A stretch of DNA of 64,000 bases, taken from NCBI RefSeq assembly GCF_002251085.2, contig NZ_NOJZ02000002.1, forward strand, positions 62,001 through 126,000. The letters run 5' to 3'. Origin of the DNA: Romboutsia maritimum (GTDB taxonomy: Bacteria; Bacillota; Clostridia; Peptostreptococcales; Peptostreptococcaceae). The position numbers and the translations under genes were made by a program. Each line of letters begins with the position of its first letter. Position 1 is the stretch's first letter. Below, piece by piece: positions 63,526-64,000 of the stretch. The notes under the pieces are model-generated. The model was not told the DNA's origin and ran no database searches. It saw nothing but the letters and a program-made list of their open reading frames with translations.

Positions 63526-63566
63526 CCATCATAGAAGCAAATTTTTACGATTTGCATCTATGATGG
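63526..63566 (-). promoter_or_regulatory. Leader hairpin between leader peptide and attenuators
   Basis: On minus, CCATCATAGATGCAAAT pairs with ATTTGCTTCTATGATGG, 16 of 17 positions, loop 7. No T-run follows on minus. The 5' arm is partly complementary to the Tyr-codon region of the leader peptide, so it is a candidate pause or switch hairpin. Confidence 0.72.
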
Positions 63567-63592
63567 TAATTTTTTATCATAAATACAAACCT

Positions 63593-63658
63593 TTATCTAT
63601 AATAGCCATAATAATAAGTATTAAAATTTATAAAAGTAAAGGTTGTATTGTTATTCAT
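63593..63658 (-). CDS. Tyrosine-rich leader peptide
   Basis: 21 codons: ATG at 63658-63656, stop TAA at 63595-63593. AAGGAGA stands 7 bases upstream. The peptide has three Phe (F at positions 7, 9 and 12) and near its end YYYGYY, so five Tyr codons (all TAT) within six codons, then Arg and stop. It lies between a promoter and a set of competing hairpins before the symporter. It is too short to be found by usual gene callers. The function as a ribosome-stalling sensor of charged tRNA-Tyr is inferred. Confidence 0.78.
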   Translation of the reverse strand: MNNNTTFTFINFNTYYYGYYR

Positions 63659-63711
63659 AATTATTTCTCCTTATTTTAAATAATATTAAAATTAAATTTG
63701 ATTACAAAATC

Positions 63712-63740
63712 ATTATATATCTATATTTATTAAAAATCAA
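63712..63740 (-). promoter_or_regulatory. Promoter of the leader-NSS transcript
   Basis: On minus, TTGATT (63740-63735) and TATAAT (63717-63712) with a 17-base spacer. Transcription should start near 63705, about 47 bases before the leader ATG. Confidence 0.75.
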
Positions 63741-63917
63741 TAAAATATTTTTTTTATGTTTCATTTATAGCAAATATAGACATAACATTAAATTGACTTT
63801 TAAATGTATTAAGAATAAAATTTATATTAATAAAATTAATACTGAGTAAGCATCAATAATCATATCGTAGTTAGCAAAATAGGGTATTTTACTAATCTTT
63901 TTGAGGGGGAAAAGTGA

Positions 63918-64000
63918 ATGAGTTTTATAGCAAAACAGTATGAAAACTTAGAAGTAAGTGCAATGGTGGCAGCGAGTGATAGTGCAACTTTGGTAAAAAA
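63918..64000 (+). CDS. Unknown protein, N-terminal fragment
   Basis: The first 27 codons of a gene that runs off the window: ATG 63918 with GAGGGGGA (63903-63910) seven bases upstream. It opens MSFIAKQYENLEVSAMVAAS and stays open to the edge. There is too little to identify it. It is divergent from the leader-NSS transcript. Confidence 0.6.
   Translation, partial: MSFIAKQYENLEVSAMVAASDSATLVK

Noticed and set aside
1..64000. CRISPR array, tRNA, rRNA, insertion sequences, prophage or toxin-antitoxin module
   Set aside because: I looked for spaced repeats, conserved RNA cores and transposase, integrase or phage motifs and saw none. A tRNAscan-SE and ISfinder run would settle this.

Overview
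The window is AT-rich, densely coded DNA from a motile, spore-forming anaerobe of the Firmicutes. The family Peptostreptococcaceae (relatives of Clostridioides difficile, such as Paraclostridium, Romboutsia or Terrisporobacter) is the best fit. The reasons are a fused FliR-FlhB flagellar export protein, a fused CspB-CspA germination protease next to a CspC pseudoprotease, and an hsmR-hsmA heme pair. The duplicated cspC and the sleC gene close to the csp genes argue against C. difficile itself. I saw no tRNA, rRNA, CRISPR array, insertion sequence or prophage.

Layout. 1-14,137: the distal part of a flagellar operon (fliI end, fliJ, fliK, flgD, flgE, motA, motB, fliO, fliP, fliQ, fliR-flhB, flhA, fliA, two flgG-type rod genes, fliN) closed by an unknown membrane protein and a terminator. 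14,230-15,161: hsmR-hsmA behind a strong promoter with a perfect 18-bp palindrome. 15,170-18,036: a two-component system with repeated sites before its promoter. 18,101-19,881 (minus): an alanine/glycine:sodium symporter under a tandem glycine riboswitch. 20,212-22,335: topB. 22,571-27,619: an ABC exporter with a second two-component system. 27,780-38,870: mixed metabolic, envelope and unknown genes (asnB-type amidotransferase, GltD-like oxidoreductase, PrsA-like foldase, siroheme sulfite/nitrite reductase, surface Ig-like protein, DUF4184 protein).

40,179-49,152 is a spore-germination block: cspBA, two tandem cspC copies, a DUF3787-like small protein, a LysM-like secreted protein on the other strand, and sleC. 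The expected logic, known from C. difficile, is that CspC (with CspA) controls CspB, which cleaves pro-SleC so that the cortex is degraded. Here CspC is duplicated, and a decayed copy of the cspA tail sits between the copies and records how this happened. The CspA domain also keeps an apparently complete Asp-His-Ser triad.

49,153-64,000: asnS under an asparagine T-box, two AI-2E-type permeases (one before and one after the germination block), zinc-ribbon proteins, a zinc-finger/GIY-YIG-like fusion behind an unusual double operator, an alpha/beta hydrolase, a cysteine-desulfurase relative that lacks the catalytic cysteine, spoVB, uvsE and an NSS-family sodium symporter. The symporter is preceded by a promoter, a 21-codon leader peptide rich in tyrosine codons (YYYGYY) and a chain of competing hairpins ending in two terminators. 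This looks like ribosome-mediated transcription attenuation and is the observation I rate highest.
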